The notes beneath the pieces are model-generated. The model was not told the origin of the DNA and searched no databases. It saw only the letters and a list, made by a program, of their open reading frames with translations. The position numbers and the translations under genes are program-made. 64,000 nt of DNA from NCBI RefSeq assembly GCF_009208735.1, contig NZ_WFLJ01000016.1:1-64000 (forward strand), in the 5' to 3' direction. The stretch's first letter is position 1. Each line of letters begins with the position of its first letter. Of this stretch, positions 43,750 through 52,564 are shown one piece after another. Origin of the DNA: Janthinobacterium rivuli. Lineage in GTDB: Bacteria; Pseudomonadota; Gammaproteobacteria; Burkholderiales; Burkholderiaceae_D.

Positions 43750-44652
43750 TCATTGCGCGTGCTGCAGGGCCGCCACTTGCCAGCGCATGTCGGCCGCCAG
43801 TTGCACCAGCATGGCGCCGCGGCGGCGCGCGTCCGCCCGTTTTTTCGACGGCACCAGCTCCAGGTCCGGCATCCGGCAAGGGCCGCATGGCAGGCGGAAA
43901 TCGCCGTCGCCGGTGGGCAGCGCATGCAGTTCGCGCCACGCCAGGTCGTAGTCGCACGAGATATGCCGGCGCCGGCGCCAGTTCAGGGCGATGCGGTTGG
44001 CGTTGCTGACCAGGTCCAGGTGGGCGCAGCCGAAAAAGTCGCCCAGGTCGCGCAAGGCGGCCACCATCAGGTTTTTCGGCCGGCAGCCGTGCAGCGCCCG
44101 CGTGGCCTCTTTCACCGCCTGCGCGCCGGCGGACGAGCGCAAGCCCTGCAGGGCGCCCAGCTGGATGACGCTGCCGCCAGGCCGGGGACGGAACAGGAAA
44201 CTGGCCAGGTACAGCGGCACGCCGTCGCGCGTCAGGCGCAGGCACAGCTCCCCCTCGCGGTGGCTATCGTGGATGGCCGTCAGCTGCAGGCGGTAGGTGG
44301 CGCCATCCTTGCCCTCGATGGCGGCCAGCACCAATGCGCGCCGCGCCGCGTATTCCACCAGCGGCCGCGCGCCCGCCTGCCACAGGAAGCGGTAATGCCC
44401 GCACAGCAGGTCCACCCTTGCCGCGCAGCCGAGCTGGCGGCTGGCGTAGGGCCGATAAATCTTGTACAGCAGACTGGGATGGGCTTGCGCCAGCGCCGCC
44501 AGGCCAGGCGTGCCGGCGATGTAGGCTTGCCAGCGGGCGCGCTGCAGCGGAAACACGAGCGCGCCCAGCGCGGCCTTGATGCGGTGGCCATGCTGGCGCA
44601 GTGGCGCCTGCTGCGCTGCGGCATTGTCGCCGGTGGCGGTAAAAGTATGCAT
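43750..44652 (-). CDS. VirK/YbjX family protein (DUF535)
   Basis: A 300-residue protein of the VirK/YbjX family: LYKIYRPYASRQLGCAARVDLLCGHYRFL, then LGALQGLRSSAGAQAVKEATRALHGCRPKNLMVAALRDLGDFFG and ISCDYDLAWRELHA. There is no signal peptide or membrane segment. Family members have been linked to virulence and resistance to antimicrobial peptides in enterobacteria; the biochemical role is not known. The start at 44652 (MHTFTATGDN) is chosen because the sequence upstream is not protein-like. The 5' region (44653-44830) holds a terminator for the upstream gene. Confidence 0.85.
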   Translation of the reverse strand: MHTFTATGDNAAAQQAPLRQHGHRIKAALGALVFPLQRARWQAYIAGTPGLAALAQAHPSLLYKIYRPYASRQLGCAARVDLLCGHYRFLWQAGARPLVEYAARRALVLAAIEGKDGATYRLQLTAIHDSHREGELCLRLTRDGVPLYLASFLFRPRPGGSVIQLGALQGLRSSAGAQAVKEATRALHGCRPKNLMVAALRDLGDFFGCAHLDLVSNANRIALNWRRRRHISCDYDLAWRELHALPTGDGDFRLPCGPCRMPDLELVPSKKRADARRRGAMLVQLAADMRWQVAALQHAQ

Positions 44653-44711
44653 GAAAACGGCTCTGCGACGGGTCGGGACTGGCAAGCCGCGGCGCGCCGC
44701 GGGCAGCCCGG

Positions 44712-44738
44712 AAAAGGCGGCTGCGCGCACGCAGCCGC
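44712..44738 (-). terminator. Rho-independent terminator of the acyltransferase gene
   Basis: On the minus strand the nine-base stem GCGGCTGCG/CGCAGCCGC with loop TGCG is followed by C and TTTT. It is placed about 90 bases after the acyltransferase stop at 44831. Confidence 0.6.
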
Positions 44739-44830
44739 TCAACACCGGGTAGAGCGGATGATAGGGGGAGGCGAAAATGAAGGGGGTTACAAATTGGTAA
44801 TGTCGACTTGGCGTATGGCGCACAAGCACA

Positions 44831-45916
44831 TTACGGCAGGGAGCCGGCGGCAGGTTCCCTAAGGTCGCGCTTGAGCCACCGCAGCAGCCAACGCCGCGCC
44901 GGCACTTCCAGCAAGCGGTAGCTGATGCTGCTGACAACGAGCAGGATGGCGGTGAAGATCGTCGCCTTCATGATGTAGTCCGATATGCCCGTGCTAGGCA
45001 ACATCAGGCGTAGCGGCTTTTGCAGCACCATGGCCAGCGGCACATGCAGCAAGTAGATGGCATACGAGCAGTCGCCCAGGAAGGCGGCTGCCTGGCCCTC
45101 GAGTATCGCCGGCCGCAGCCTCGCGGCAAGCCACACCGTCGCGGGCAGGACGCCCATCACGACGAGGCCCAGCGGTATGACATCGACGGTATCTCCTACC
45201 GCATAAAAAGCGGCAAACACGCCTAGCGCCAGCGCCGCAAAATAGGCCAGTATCCAGGCATGCATGCGGCACTGGAACAACAGTAAGCCACCGGTAAAAC
45301 CCAGCAGGCCACGCAGCAAGCCTTCGTGTACGTCATCGGACTCATAGCCAGTCAGGTAGCGGTTCATCCAGACGGCGAACCCCCATAGCAGCAGCGCCGA
45401 GCACAGGTGCAGCGCGAGCTTCCAGCGCAAACCATGCATGCCCATGCGGACGGCAAAGAACCAGATCAGATTGATGGACACCTCGACGAAAATCGACCAA
45501 CTGGGTCCGTTCAAGGGGAAGGTAGGCCCGTCATCCTGCAGGCAGGGCAGCATCAGCGCATTGGGCACAAAGCATGCGATGTTCGCTGACGTGGCGCCGA
45601 TGCGGCTCTTGACCAGGGTCACGGCAAGGGCCGCCAGTAGCGCGACGGCGTACAGCGGATACAGCCTGGCAAAGCGGTTATACAGAAAGTCTCTGAACGG
45701 CATGCCAAGGCGGATGCGCTCTTCATAGCTGTGTGCCATGACCCAGCCGGACAGAATGAAAAAGAAGTCGACCGCCAGATAGGCGTGCGTGATCTTGAAG
45801 CCGAATATGACTGGCAGGTGATACACGGCGACCAGCATCGCGGCCAGGCCACGCAAGCCATCGAGAGAAACGATGCGGCCGCTGAAATGGCCACTCTTCA
45901 TGCCAGCACCAATCAT
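44831..45916 (-). CDS. Acyltransferase family 3 membrane protein (OafA/YrhL-like)
   Basis: A 361-residue polytopic protein with about ten helices. The Acyl_transf_3 markers are SLDGLRGLAAMLVAVYH (catalytic-type His), FFFILSGWVMAHSYEERI, RFARLYPLY and NGPSWSIFVEVSINL. Such proteins acetylate surface polysaccharides or lipids from the inner membrane. GGGAG before 45916 decides the start. It is a single gene. The upstream 46046-46134 is very AT-rich. The acceptor glycan is unknown. Confidence 0.9.
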   Translation of the reverse strand: MIGAGMKSGHFSGRIVSLDGLRGLAAMLVAVYHLPVIFGFKITHAYLAVDFFFILSGWVMAHSYEERIRLGMPFRDFLYNRFARLYPLYAVALLAALAVTLVKSRIGATSANIACFVPNALMLPCLQDDGPTFPLNGPSWSIFVEVSINLIWFFAVRMGMHGLRWKLALHLCSALLLWGFAVWMNRYLTGYESDDVHEGLLRGLLGFTGGLLLFQCRMHAWILAYFAALALGVFAAFYAVGDTVDVIPLGLVVMGVLPATVWLAARLRPAILEGQAAAFLGDCSYAIYLLHVPLAMVLQKPLRLMLPSTGISDYIMKATIFTAILLVVSSISYRLLEVPARRWLLRWLKRDLREPAAGSLP

Positions 45917-46134
45917 GCTTACTCCCGATATCCACCTGTCGAACTGGCGCACCGCGCCAGCAAAGAGAACCAGGCAGATGTGGCGATCACTCGATGCGGC
46001 CGCACGACGACGGGCAGGATGCACCGTCCAATGGCGACGCCACAAAAGTATTAAAATTATATCATGATGCTTTATTAAAAAGCAAATATAGCAACACTTA
46101 TAGCAAAAAACACGCGGCGACCAGCAAGGCGGGC

Positions 46135-47499
46135 TTAGCGGACAATAAAATCGGCCAGCCTGAAACGCAGGCGCAAGCCAGGCGCCGCATCCTCGATCTC
46201 CAGGCGGCCCCCATGCAGGGCGGCGATGGCGGCCACGATGGACAGTCCCAGGCCATTGCCGGGCAAATGGCGGCTCTTGTCGAGCCGGTAAAAACGCTGC
46301 GTCAGCTTCGGCAGTTCCTCCTTTGGTACGCCGGGGCCGTTGTCGCGCACGGCCAGCCAGCTGCCGTGTTCATCGCTGCCGGCCGACACTTCCACCGTGG
46401 CGCCCGGCCCCGCGTACTTGATGGCGTTGTCGACCAGGCTGGCCAGCGCGCTGCCCAGCAGGTTGCGGTCGCCGCGCGCCGGCACGCCCTCGCCATACAT
46501 CTGCACCAGCAGCACGCCCTGCTCGTCGGCCGTCGCTTCGTACATTTCCACGATGTCGGCGCCGATCTGCTGCAGGTCGAGGTTGTCGAAATTCTCCGGG
46601 CGCATGCCCGATTCGGCCGCCGCGATCTGCAGCAGCTTGTCGAACACGCGCGTCAAGTCGTCGATATCGTCGATGGCCGCCTGCGCCGCGCTCTCGTAGC
46701 CAGCCACGCCCTGCTGCTGGCGCAAGGCGCCATCGAGCTTGTTGCGGATGCGGCCCAGCGGCGTGCGCAGGTCATGCGCGATGGCGTTCGACACGTGGCG
46801 CACGCCTTCCATCAGGTGTTCGATACGGTCGAGCATGCGGTTGATGTCGCGGCTCAGCAAGCCGAATTCATCCTCGCTGGAGACGGGAATGCGCCGGCTC
46901 AGGTCTCCCGCCTCGATCTCCCCCGCCGTGCGACGGATCTGCCCGATGCGCGCTTCAAGCTGGCGGCGGAACAGCCACGCGCCCGCCACCACCAGCAGGA
47001 TGGCCACCCCGCCGCCATAGGCCAGCGAGCGCAGCACCAGGGTGCGGATCGACTTGCCCTCTTCCATGTCGCGCCCGACGAACAGGCGCGCGCCGCCCTC
47101 CAGGTCGCGGATCAGCATGCGCGCGGGCACCCGGCGTCCTTCGCGCGTGACGTCGCGGTGCAGCAAGCGGCCCACGGGGCTGCCAAGGTCGGGCCAGGAC
47201 GACAGATTGCCCGCCACGCGGCGGCCATCGGCGTCCACCAGCAGGAAAATCTCCGTGTCGCTGTCGGTGCGGTCAGTGAGCAAATGGGCGATTTCCGCCG
47301 TCGTGCGGCTGCTGCCCCCCTGCTGGTACAGCGCGGCGAGGCGCTCCGAGAGCAGGGCCAGCTTGCGGTCCACGCTGCGATCGAGCACGCCGATGGTGCC
47401 GAAATAGAACACGGCGCAGACGATGCTGATCGAGACGACCACCAGCACGCCATAGCCGAGCGCCAGGCGGGCCGCGATCGAGCGATGCAAGTTACGCAC
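46135..47499 (-). CDS. Sensor histidine kinase
   Basis: A 454-residue membrane kinase. TM1 (ALGYGVLVVVSISIVCAVFYFG) is followed by a periplasmic sensor of about 125 residues. TM2 (YGGGVAILLVVAGAWLF), HAMP, a HisKA dimerisation domain with the phospho-His in SNAIAHDLRTPLGRIRNKL, and a HATPase_c domain (SLVDNAIKYAG, VRDNGPGVP, GNGLGLSIV) complete it. The GTG start overlaps the stop of the response-regulator gene by eight bases, so the pair is translationally coupled. The signal is unknown; relatives respond to metals or envelope stress. Confidence 0.94.
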   Translation of the reverse strand: MRNLHRSIAARLALGYGVLVVVSISIVCAVFYFGTIGVLDRSVDRKLALLSERLAALYQQGGSSRTTAEIAHLLTDRTDSDTEIFLLVDADGRRVAGNLSSWPDLGSPVGRLLHRDVTREGRRVPARMLIRDLEGGARLFVGRDMEEGKSIRTLVLRSLAYGGGVAILLVVAGAWLFRRQLEARIGQIRRTAGEIEAGDLSRRIPVSSEDEFGLLSRDINRMLDRIEHLMEGVRHVSNAIAHDLRTPLGRIRNKLDGALRQQQGVAGYESAAQAAIDDIDDLTRVFDKLLQIAAAESGMRPENFDNLDLQQIGADIVEMYEATADEQGVLLVQMYGEGVPARGDRNLLGSALASLVDNAIKYAGPGATVEVSAGSDEHGSWLAVRDNGPGVPKEELPKLTQRFYRLDKSRHLPGNGLGLSIVAAIAALHGGRLEIEDAAPGLRLRFRLADFIVR

Positions 47500-48178
47500 C
47501 GTCGAGCACGCCCAGGGTGTAGCCGACGCCGCGCACGGTGTGGATCAGCGGCGGCGAAAATTCCTTGTCCACCTTGGTGCGCAAGCGGCTCACCTGCACG
47601 TCGATGACGTTGGTCTGCGGGTCGAAATGGTAGTCCCACACGGCTTCGAGCAGCATGGCGCGCGTCACGGACTGGCCCTGGTGGCGCATCAGGTATTCCA
47701 GCAGGCGAAATTCGCGCGGCTGCAGGGCGATTTGCCGGTTGGCGCGGGTCACGCGCATGGTGCGCATGTCGAGCACCAGGTCGGCCACCTGCAGCTGCGT
47801 CGCTTCGGGCACGGGCGCGGCGCGCCGCAGCAGCGCCTCGATGCGCGCCAGCAGTTCGGCGATGGCGAACGGCTTAGACAAATAATCGTCGCCGCCGCTG
47901 CGCAGGCCGCGCACGCGCTCGTCGACGCTGGACAGGGCCGACAGCACCAGCACGGGCGTGTTGCGGCCCATGCCGCGCAGGCGCGCGACGATGGCCAGGC
48001 CGTCGATCTCGCCGGGCAGCAGGCGGTCGAGCACCAGCGCGTCCCAGTCTTCGCCGCAGGCCAGGCGCATGCCGTCGATGCCATTGTCGCAGGCGGTGAC
48101 GTCGTGGCCCGCCTCGCGCAGGCCGGCACAGATATAGCGGGAAGTTTCGGCTTCGTCTTCGATGACCAGGCAGCGCAC
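47492..48178 (-). CDS. OmpR/PhoB-family response regulator
   Basis: A 228-residue regulator starting at a GTG with AAGGAA upstream. The receiver domain (VRCLVIEDEAE, phospho-Asp in DALVLDRLLPG, Lys in LSKPFAIAELLARI) is joined to a winged-helix DNA-binding domain (LQPREFRLLEYLMRHQGQSVTRAMLLEAVWDYHFDPQTNVIDVQVSRLRTKVD). It is encoded directly upstream of its kinase. Regulated genes may include the divergent DUF481 gene 269 bases away; this is only positional. Confidence 0.95.
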   Translation of the reverse strand: MRCLVIEDEAETSRYICAGLREAGHDVTACDNGIDGMRLACGEDWDALVLDRLLPGEIDGLAIVARLRGMGRNTPVLVLSALSSVDERVRGLRSGGDDYLSKPFAIAELLARIEALLRRAAPVPEATQLQVADLVLDMRTMRVTRANRQIALQPREFRLLEYLMRHQGQSVTRAMLLEAVWDYHFDPQTNVIDVQVSRLRTKVDKEFSPPLIHTVRGVGYTLGVLDGA

Positions 48179-48447
48179 GGGAGTTCCTTGTAAAAAATCG
48201 GGACAGCAAATAGGCGCAGCATACGCCAGGCGCGCGCCGCTTGCCAGTCCCGCCGCGTGCGGCGCGCGACGACAGGGTCGGGTACAATACAGCCTCGACA
48301 TTGTTTGGCCGCGCCCGCGCGCGCATGTGCGCATGTTTTTATTGGCGCATGTTTTGAGCGCCTTCCGGATTGCCGCGGCCTGCTTGGACACCACTGCCAT
48401 TAACGAACATCCGGCACGCCTGGCGCGCGCCATAGACCAATACAGCC

Positions 48448-49218
48448 ATGAAATCGACCCACTCTCTCGCACTGGCGCTGGCCATCGCATGCGGCAGCGC
48501 CGCCGCCGCAGACACCAAGCAAAGCATGCTGTTCGATGAAATCCCCATCGGCAGCTGGAGCACTTCCGCCGAACTGGGCGCCATCACCACCTCGGGCAAC
48601 ACGGTCGGCACCTCCGTCACTGGCAAGATCGACGCGCGCCAGGAACTCGACGACTGGAGCAACCAGTACATCTTCAGCGGTTACTTCAAGGAAGATGAAA
48701 CGACCAACGACGACGGCGAGAAGGTGCGCGAACGCTCGGCCGAACGCTTTTCCGCCTCCGCCAAGGCCGCCTACAAGCTGATGGCCGACCATGAAAAACT
48801 GTTCGTGCTGGCCTCGCACGTGAACGACAAGTTCGGCGCCTACACCAAGTACTCGACCCTGGCCGTCGGTCATGGCTCGCGCTGGTACCAGTCGAGCGAC
48901 AAGAGCGTCGACGTGGAAATCGGTCCGGGCTATTTCAGCGGCACCAATGATGCGGGCGAATCGGAGCACGGCCTGACGGTGCGCGGCGCGGCCGCCATGA
49001 AGTGGAAGATCAGCCAGTCGGCGATGTTTACGCAGACGGTCAGCGTGGAACGGGGCACCTCGAACACCCACTCGATCGCCGAGACGGCCCTCAGCACGAA
49101 AATCAACGGCACCATGCAGATGAAGGCCGCCTTCAGCGCCCGCAACGACACGCGCGTACCGGACGACAAGAAGAACACGGATACGCAAACCTCGCTGACC
49201 CTGGTCTACTCGTTCTGA
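48448..49218 (+). CDS. DUF481 outer-membrane beta-barrel protein
   Basis: A 256-residue exported protein with a signal peptide ending at AAAAD. A beta-barrel pattern of alternating strands follows, ending in a C-terminal Phe (QTSLTLVYSF). LGAITTSGNTVGTSVTGKIDARQELDDWSNQY and LFVLASHVNDKFGAYTKYSTLAVGHGSRWY match DUF481 (YdiY-like), found in the outer membrane and often salt- or acid-induced. It is followed by a lipase-like lipoprotein ten bases on, which suggests an operon. It diverges from the two-component system. Confidence 0.87.
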   Translation: MKSTHSLALALAIACGSAAAADTKQSMLFDEIPIGSWSTSAELGAITTSGNTVGTSVTGKIDARQELDDWSNQYIFSGYFKEDETTNDDGEKVRERSAERFSASAKAAYKLMADHEKLFVLASHVNDKFGAYTKYSTLAVGHGSRWYQSSDKSVDVEIGPGYFSGTNDAGESEHGLTVRGAAAMKWKISQSAMFTQTVSVERGTSNTHSIAETALSTKINGTMQMKAAFSARNDTRVPDDKKNTDTQTSLTLVYSF

Positions 49219-49228
49219 GGTGCCGGCG

Positions 49229-51103
49229 ATGCTGATGCGGCGCCTGCGCGCATGCGCCCTGCTGTGCGCCGCGGCGCTGCTGAGCGGCTGCGCCGCCGTC
49301 ACCGTCAGCGCCATCTCGCCGGCCGACTACCTGCAGCAGCGGCGCGGCGACATCCTCACCACGGGCAAACTCAGTGCTTCGGCCAGCGAGGTGCTGCGCA
49401 TCATCGGCAGCGACATCGCCGCCTGCGAAGCCAATACGGGCAGCTGCCGCGCCGACCTGGCACGCTCCGAGCTGCTCAGCGACGAGCAGCGCCTGGCGAC
49501 CCTCTCCGAACTGTGGCTGGAAAGCGCCCTGGCGGAGGAAAAACAGGGCGGCCACCCGAGCGCCGAACGGCTGGCCGCGTGGCTCGAATCGGCCCGCTAC
49601 GCGTACGCCTACCTGTTCTACACGACGCGCACGCCGGGCCAGCGCGCCTTCGAAGAGCGGCAGACGCAGATCCGCGACTACTATAACTACGCCGTGCAAA
49701 AGGCCGTGGGCAACCTGTTCCGCCACCGCGGCGAATACCGTCCCGACGGCCATGTGATCCGCGTCGCCGGCTGGCAGATCGACAGCGAATTGTCGGCCCT
49801 GCGCCTGCCCGAGGACGGCACCCTGCCCGAGGAACTGCTGCCGGCCACCTCACTGTCGTTTTCCGGCCTGCGCAATGTGTACCGGCGCGACGGCTTCGGC
49901 GCCGACCTGGTGGCCGTCATGCCCAAGCCGCAGGCATCGAAAGGCGAGTATGTGCCGTATCAGGAAACGCGCTTCCCCGTCGTCACGGCGCTGATCCGCT
50001 TCGACGGCAACAGCCTGCAAGAAGTGCTGGCCACGCAGCAGTTGCTGGTGATGCTGGTCGACCCGACGCGCAGCGAATCGACGCGCATGGCGGGCCAGGA
50101 ACTGCCGGTGGCGGCCAATTTCACGGCAGGCTATGGCCTGTGGCTGGCCCGCTCCGGCTTCGGCGTGCAGGCGCTGCGCACCCTGTTCGGCCGCGCCGAC
50201 GGCATCTCGCGCCCGCAGGTGCACCTGATGCAGCCGTACGACCCAAACAAGCGCACCATCGTCATGTTGCATGGCCTGGCCAGCAGCCCGGAAGCGTGGA
50301 TCAACGTGGCAAATGAACTGATGGGCGACGAACAGCTGCGCCGCCGCTACCAGATCTGGCAGGTGTACTACCCGAGCAACGCGCCGCTGGCGGCCAACAA
50401 CGCCGCCATCCGCCAGGCGCTGAACGCGACCCTGGCGCATTTCGACCCTGCGGCCAAGGCCGATGCCGCGAACGACATGGTGTTGATCGGCCACAGCATG
50501 GGCGGCGTGCTGGCGCGCCTGATGGTCTCCGACGCCAGCAACACCCTGCTCGACGCCATCACGGAAGAATACAATTTGAAGGGCAAGAAGGCGGAGAAGG
50601 TGCGCGCCGGTCTGGCGCCCTACCTGAATTTCACGGCCATGCCGCAGGTGAACCGCGCCATCTTCATCGCCGCGCCGCACCGCGGCACCTCGTTCGCCAA
50701 CCACAAGGTGGCGCGCTGGATCGCCAACCTGATCACCCTGCCCATCAACATGCTCGACCAGTTGTCGGACGCGGCCGGCAGCCTGGCGCAGCTCGACACG
50801 GGCAGCAGCGAACCGCTGCGCATCCCCAACAGCATCGATAACCTCAGCGACAAGGACCCGTTCGTGCGCCTGGTGGCCGACCTGCCCATCAGCCCGAAAG
50901 TGCGCTACTACTCCATCATGGGCAACGACACGCCGGACCTGCCACTGGCGGAATCGAGCGACGGCGTGGTGCCCTACGCCAGCGCCCACCTCGACGGCGC
51001 GCAGTCGGAAAAAGTCATCCCGTCCTGGCACAGCGTGCAGGAAAGCCCGCAGGCGATTCTGGAGATACGGCGGATTTTGCGGCTGCCTGATACCTTGCCC
51101 TGA
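49229..51103 (+). CDS. Lipase-like alpha/beta-hydrolase lipoprotein
   Basis: A 624-residue lipoprotein: signal CALLCAAALLSGC with the lipidation Cys near residue 20, then about 330 unrecognised residues. An alpha/beta-hydrolase domain follows (TIVMLHGLASSPEAWINVANELM, nucleophile in LIGHSMGGVLARLMVSD, FIAAPHRGTSFANH, and a late SSDGVVPYASAHL region for the acid). The fold resembles PGAP1/GPI-deacylase and lipase-class enzymes. It probably cleaves an ester in the periplasm or at the outer surface. GAGG precedes the ATG at 49229. It forms a pair with DUF481. Confidence 0.85.
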   Translation: MLMRRLRACALLCAAALLSGCAAVTVSAISPADYLQQRRGDILTTGKLSASASEVLRIIGSDIAACEANTGSCRADLARSELLSDEQRLATLSELWLESALAEEKQGGHPSAERLAAWLESARYAYAYLFYTTRTPGQRAFEERQTQIRDYYNYAVQKAVGNLFRHRGEYRPDGHVIRVAGWQIDSELSALRLPEDGTLPEELLPATSLSFSGLRNVYRRDGFGADLVAVMPKPQASKGEYVPYQETRFPVVTALIRFDGNSLQEVLATQQLLVMLVDPTRSESTRMAGQELPVAANFTAGYGLWLARSGFGVQALRTLFGRADGISRPQVHLMQPYDPNKRTIVMLHGLASSPEAWINVANELMGDEQLRRRYQIWQVYYPSNAPLAANNAAIRQALNATLAHFDPAAKADAANDMVLIGHSMGGVLARLMVSDASNTLLDAITEEYNLKGKKAEKVRAGLAPYLNFTAMPQVNRAIFIAAPHRGTSFANHKVARWIANLITLPINMLDQLSDAAGSLAQLDTGSSEPLRIPNSIDNLSDKDPFVRLVADLPISPKVRYYSIMGNDTPDLPLAESSDGVVPYASAHLDGAQSEKVIPSWHSVQESPQAILEIRRILRLPDTLP

Positions 51104-51166
51104 TGCGCTTGGCATTATTTCCGCGTGGATTATCGCTGAATAAGAAAGTTACGTCACATGATAAAA

Positions 51167-51193
51167 TTGCGAAACATGAGAATTTCGTATACG
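51167..51193 (+). promoter_or_regulatory. Candidate promoter/operator of the Xre-RES pair
   Basis: TTGCGA (51167-51172) and TATACG (51188-51193) could form a sigma-70 promoter with a short 15-base spacer. Between them the inverted repeat CGAAA (51170-51174) / TTTCG (51183-51187) would suit an autoregulating antitoxin. It lies 35 bases before the ATG. Confidence 0.35.
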
Positions 51194-51227
51194 ATGTTCT
51201 TTACCAAGCTACTGCAAAGGAATCATC

Positions 51228-51872
51228 ATGACAGTGCATCTGCATCACGATACGCTGGCGCCCGACCGTCAGGCATTAACAGATAGTGACCTTCGGGTGG
51301 TGGAACAATTCTCGCAGCTAGTAACCGCACAGCTCGACATACTGGCACAAGGGCCCGAGCGCCAGCGCCTGATCGACGTGGCCACGCGCGCGCTCCATCA
51401 AGCGCGCGCCTTGCTGAGCGCCCCGCCGCCGCTCACGCCGCCCCAGCTTCCCGTGTCAAAACTCAAGGTGTCTGATGTCATTGGACAAGGATGGGTAGAA
51501 CTGTCGCAGGCCTCCCTGTATCGCGCGGTGGAAAGCCAGCGTTTTTATTGCGTGACGCCAACAGGGCGCAGTATCGGCAAGGAATTTCCGGCATGGCAAT
51601 TTGTGCAGCCCGTGCCGGAACTGATCGCGCCCGTGCTGGCCATCCTGGCCGGCCAGCCGAGTAGTGAAATCCATGCCTTCTGGATCAGCAGCACAGACGA
51701 ACTCAACGAACTATCGCCAGCCGAGATGCTTGCAGGCAAATCGTTCGAAACGAGGGTCGATATCCATTCAAGCCAGCAGGCGCTGCTGAATCTGCCGGCA
51801 AACGAGAGATTGCGCAAGGTGCTTGCGTTGGCGAAGTGGCAGCATAGGGGGATGGCTGACATCGTAGGTTAA
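51228..51872 (+). CDS. Xre/ParS-type antitoxin-like protein
   Basis: A 214-residue protein. The C-terminal part, IHAFWISSTDELNELSPAEMLAGKSF followed by RVDIHSSQQALLNLP, resembles the toxin-binding DUF2384/ParS region, where a Trp is followed by a hinge and an L-S-P-x-E-x-L block. The N-terminal 75 residues are helical, with no clear DNA-binding helix-turn-helix. A RES-domain gene starts one base after its stop, which is the standard antitoxin-toxin order. AAGGAATCATC precedes the ATG. The antitoxin role is inferred mainly from the neighbour. Confidence 0.6.
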   Translation: MTVHLHHDTLAPDRQALTDSDLRVVEQFSQLVTAQLDILAQGPERQRLIDVATRALHQARALLSAPPPLTPPQLPVSKLKVSDVIGQGWVELSQASLYRAVESQRFYCVTPTGRSIGKEFPAWQFVQPVPELIAPVLAILAGQPSSEIHAFWISSTDELNELSPAEMLAGKSFETRVDIHSSQQALLNLPANERLRKVLALAKWQHRGMADIVG

Positions 51873-51873
51873 C

Positions 51874-52553
51874 ATGCGACACGGACATACAACGTCCCCC
51901 GTCCCGCCGGACATGGCTGCGCGCCTGCCGGCATTGACCTCGCTGCGCGCTGATTTATTAAGCAAACTTGCCACCCATCAAGCAGGCCAACCGTTGGTAC
52001 GCGCAGCGTGGAACACGGCATCGATCTGGCCGCTGAAAGTCGAACGCACGTACCGCTTCGGCCCGCCCGCCGAGTTGGCTGGTCCGAGCGGTTTCCCCTA
52101 TCACTGGATATATATCGCAGACGATGCCGACACGGCAGCCTGGGAAGCCCAGCTGTGCCGTAACGACGTCACGCGTCCGGGCACCTTTTATATCGCGCAC
52201 AATGCGCAACAAGCGCTGATCGCGACGCTGTCATTCAGCGTGCCACTGCGACTGCTCGACCTGACGGGTCTGGCCGCCAGCCGGCTGGGCATCTATGACC
52301 AATGCGCAGCCTTGACCACGGCTGGTGCCAATGGCTGGGCTGGCAGCTCGATCAGATCATTACACAGGAGGCAGGGGGGATTCATGGCTTCATCTATCCG
52401 TCGCGCCGTCAGCCCGGAAAACTCGCCTATGCCCTCACCTCGCGTTACATGGCAACGCTGGGCAGGAACATGGCGCGTTCGCATCTGACGTTCGGCGACA
52501 CCCCTGCCTATGCCAGCCTGCTTGCTGACCACCTGCGCGTGGACCCACCCTGA
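51874..52553 (+). pseudogene. RES-domain NAD+-degrading toxin, frameshifted
   Basis: The first frame encodes a RES-type start: ERTYRFGPPAE (Arg), HWIYIADDADTAAWEAQLCRNDV (Glu) and a mid-domain ending LGIYDQ. At about 52300 the frame breaks. The next frame resumes with MRSLDHGWCQWLGWQLDQII, GIHGFIYPSRRQPGK and a terminal Ser-containing SHLTFGDTPAYASLL. One missing base near GACCAATGCG accounts for it. RES toxins deplete NAD+. The break would remove the last third of the domain, so this copy is probably inactive. It is coupled to the antitoxin-like gene. Confidence 0.7.
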
Positions 52554-52564
52554 CCTGACACTCC

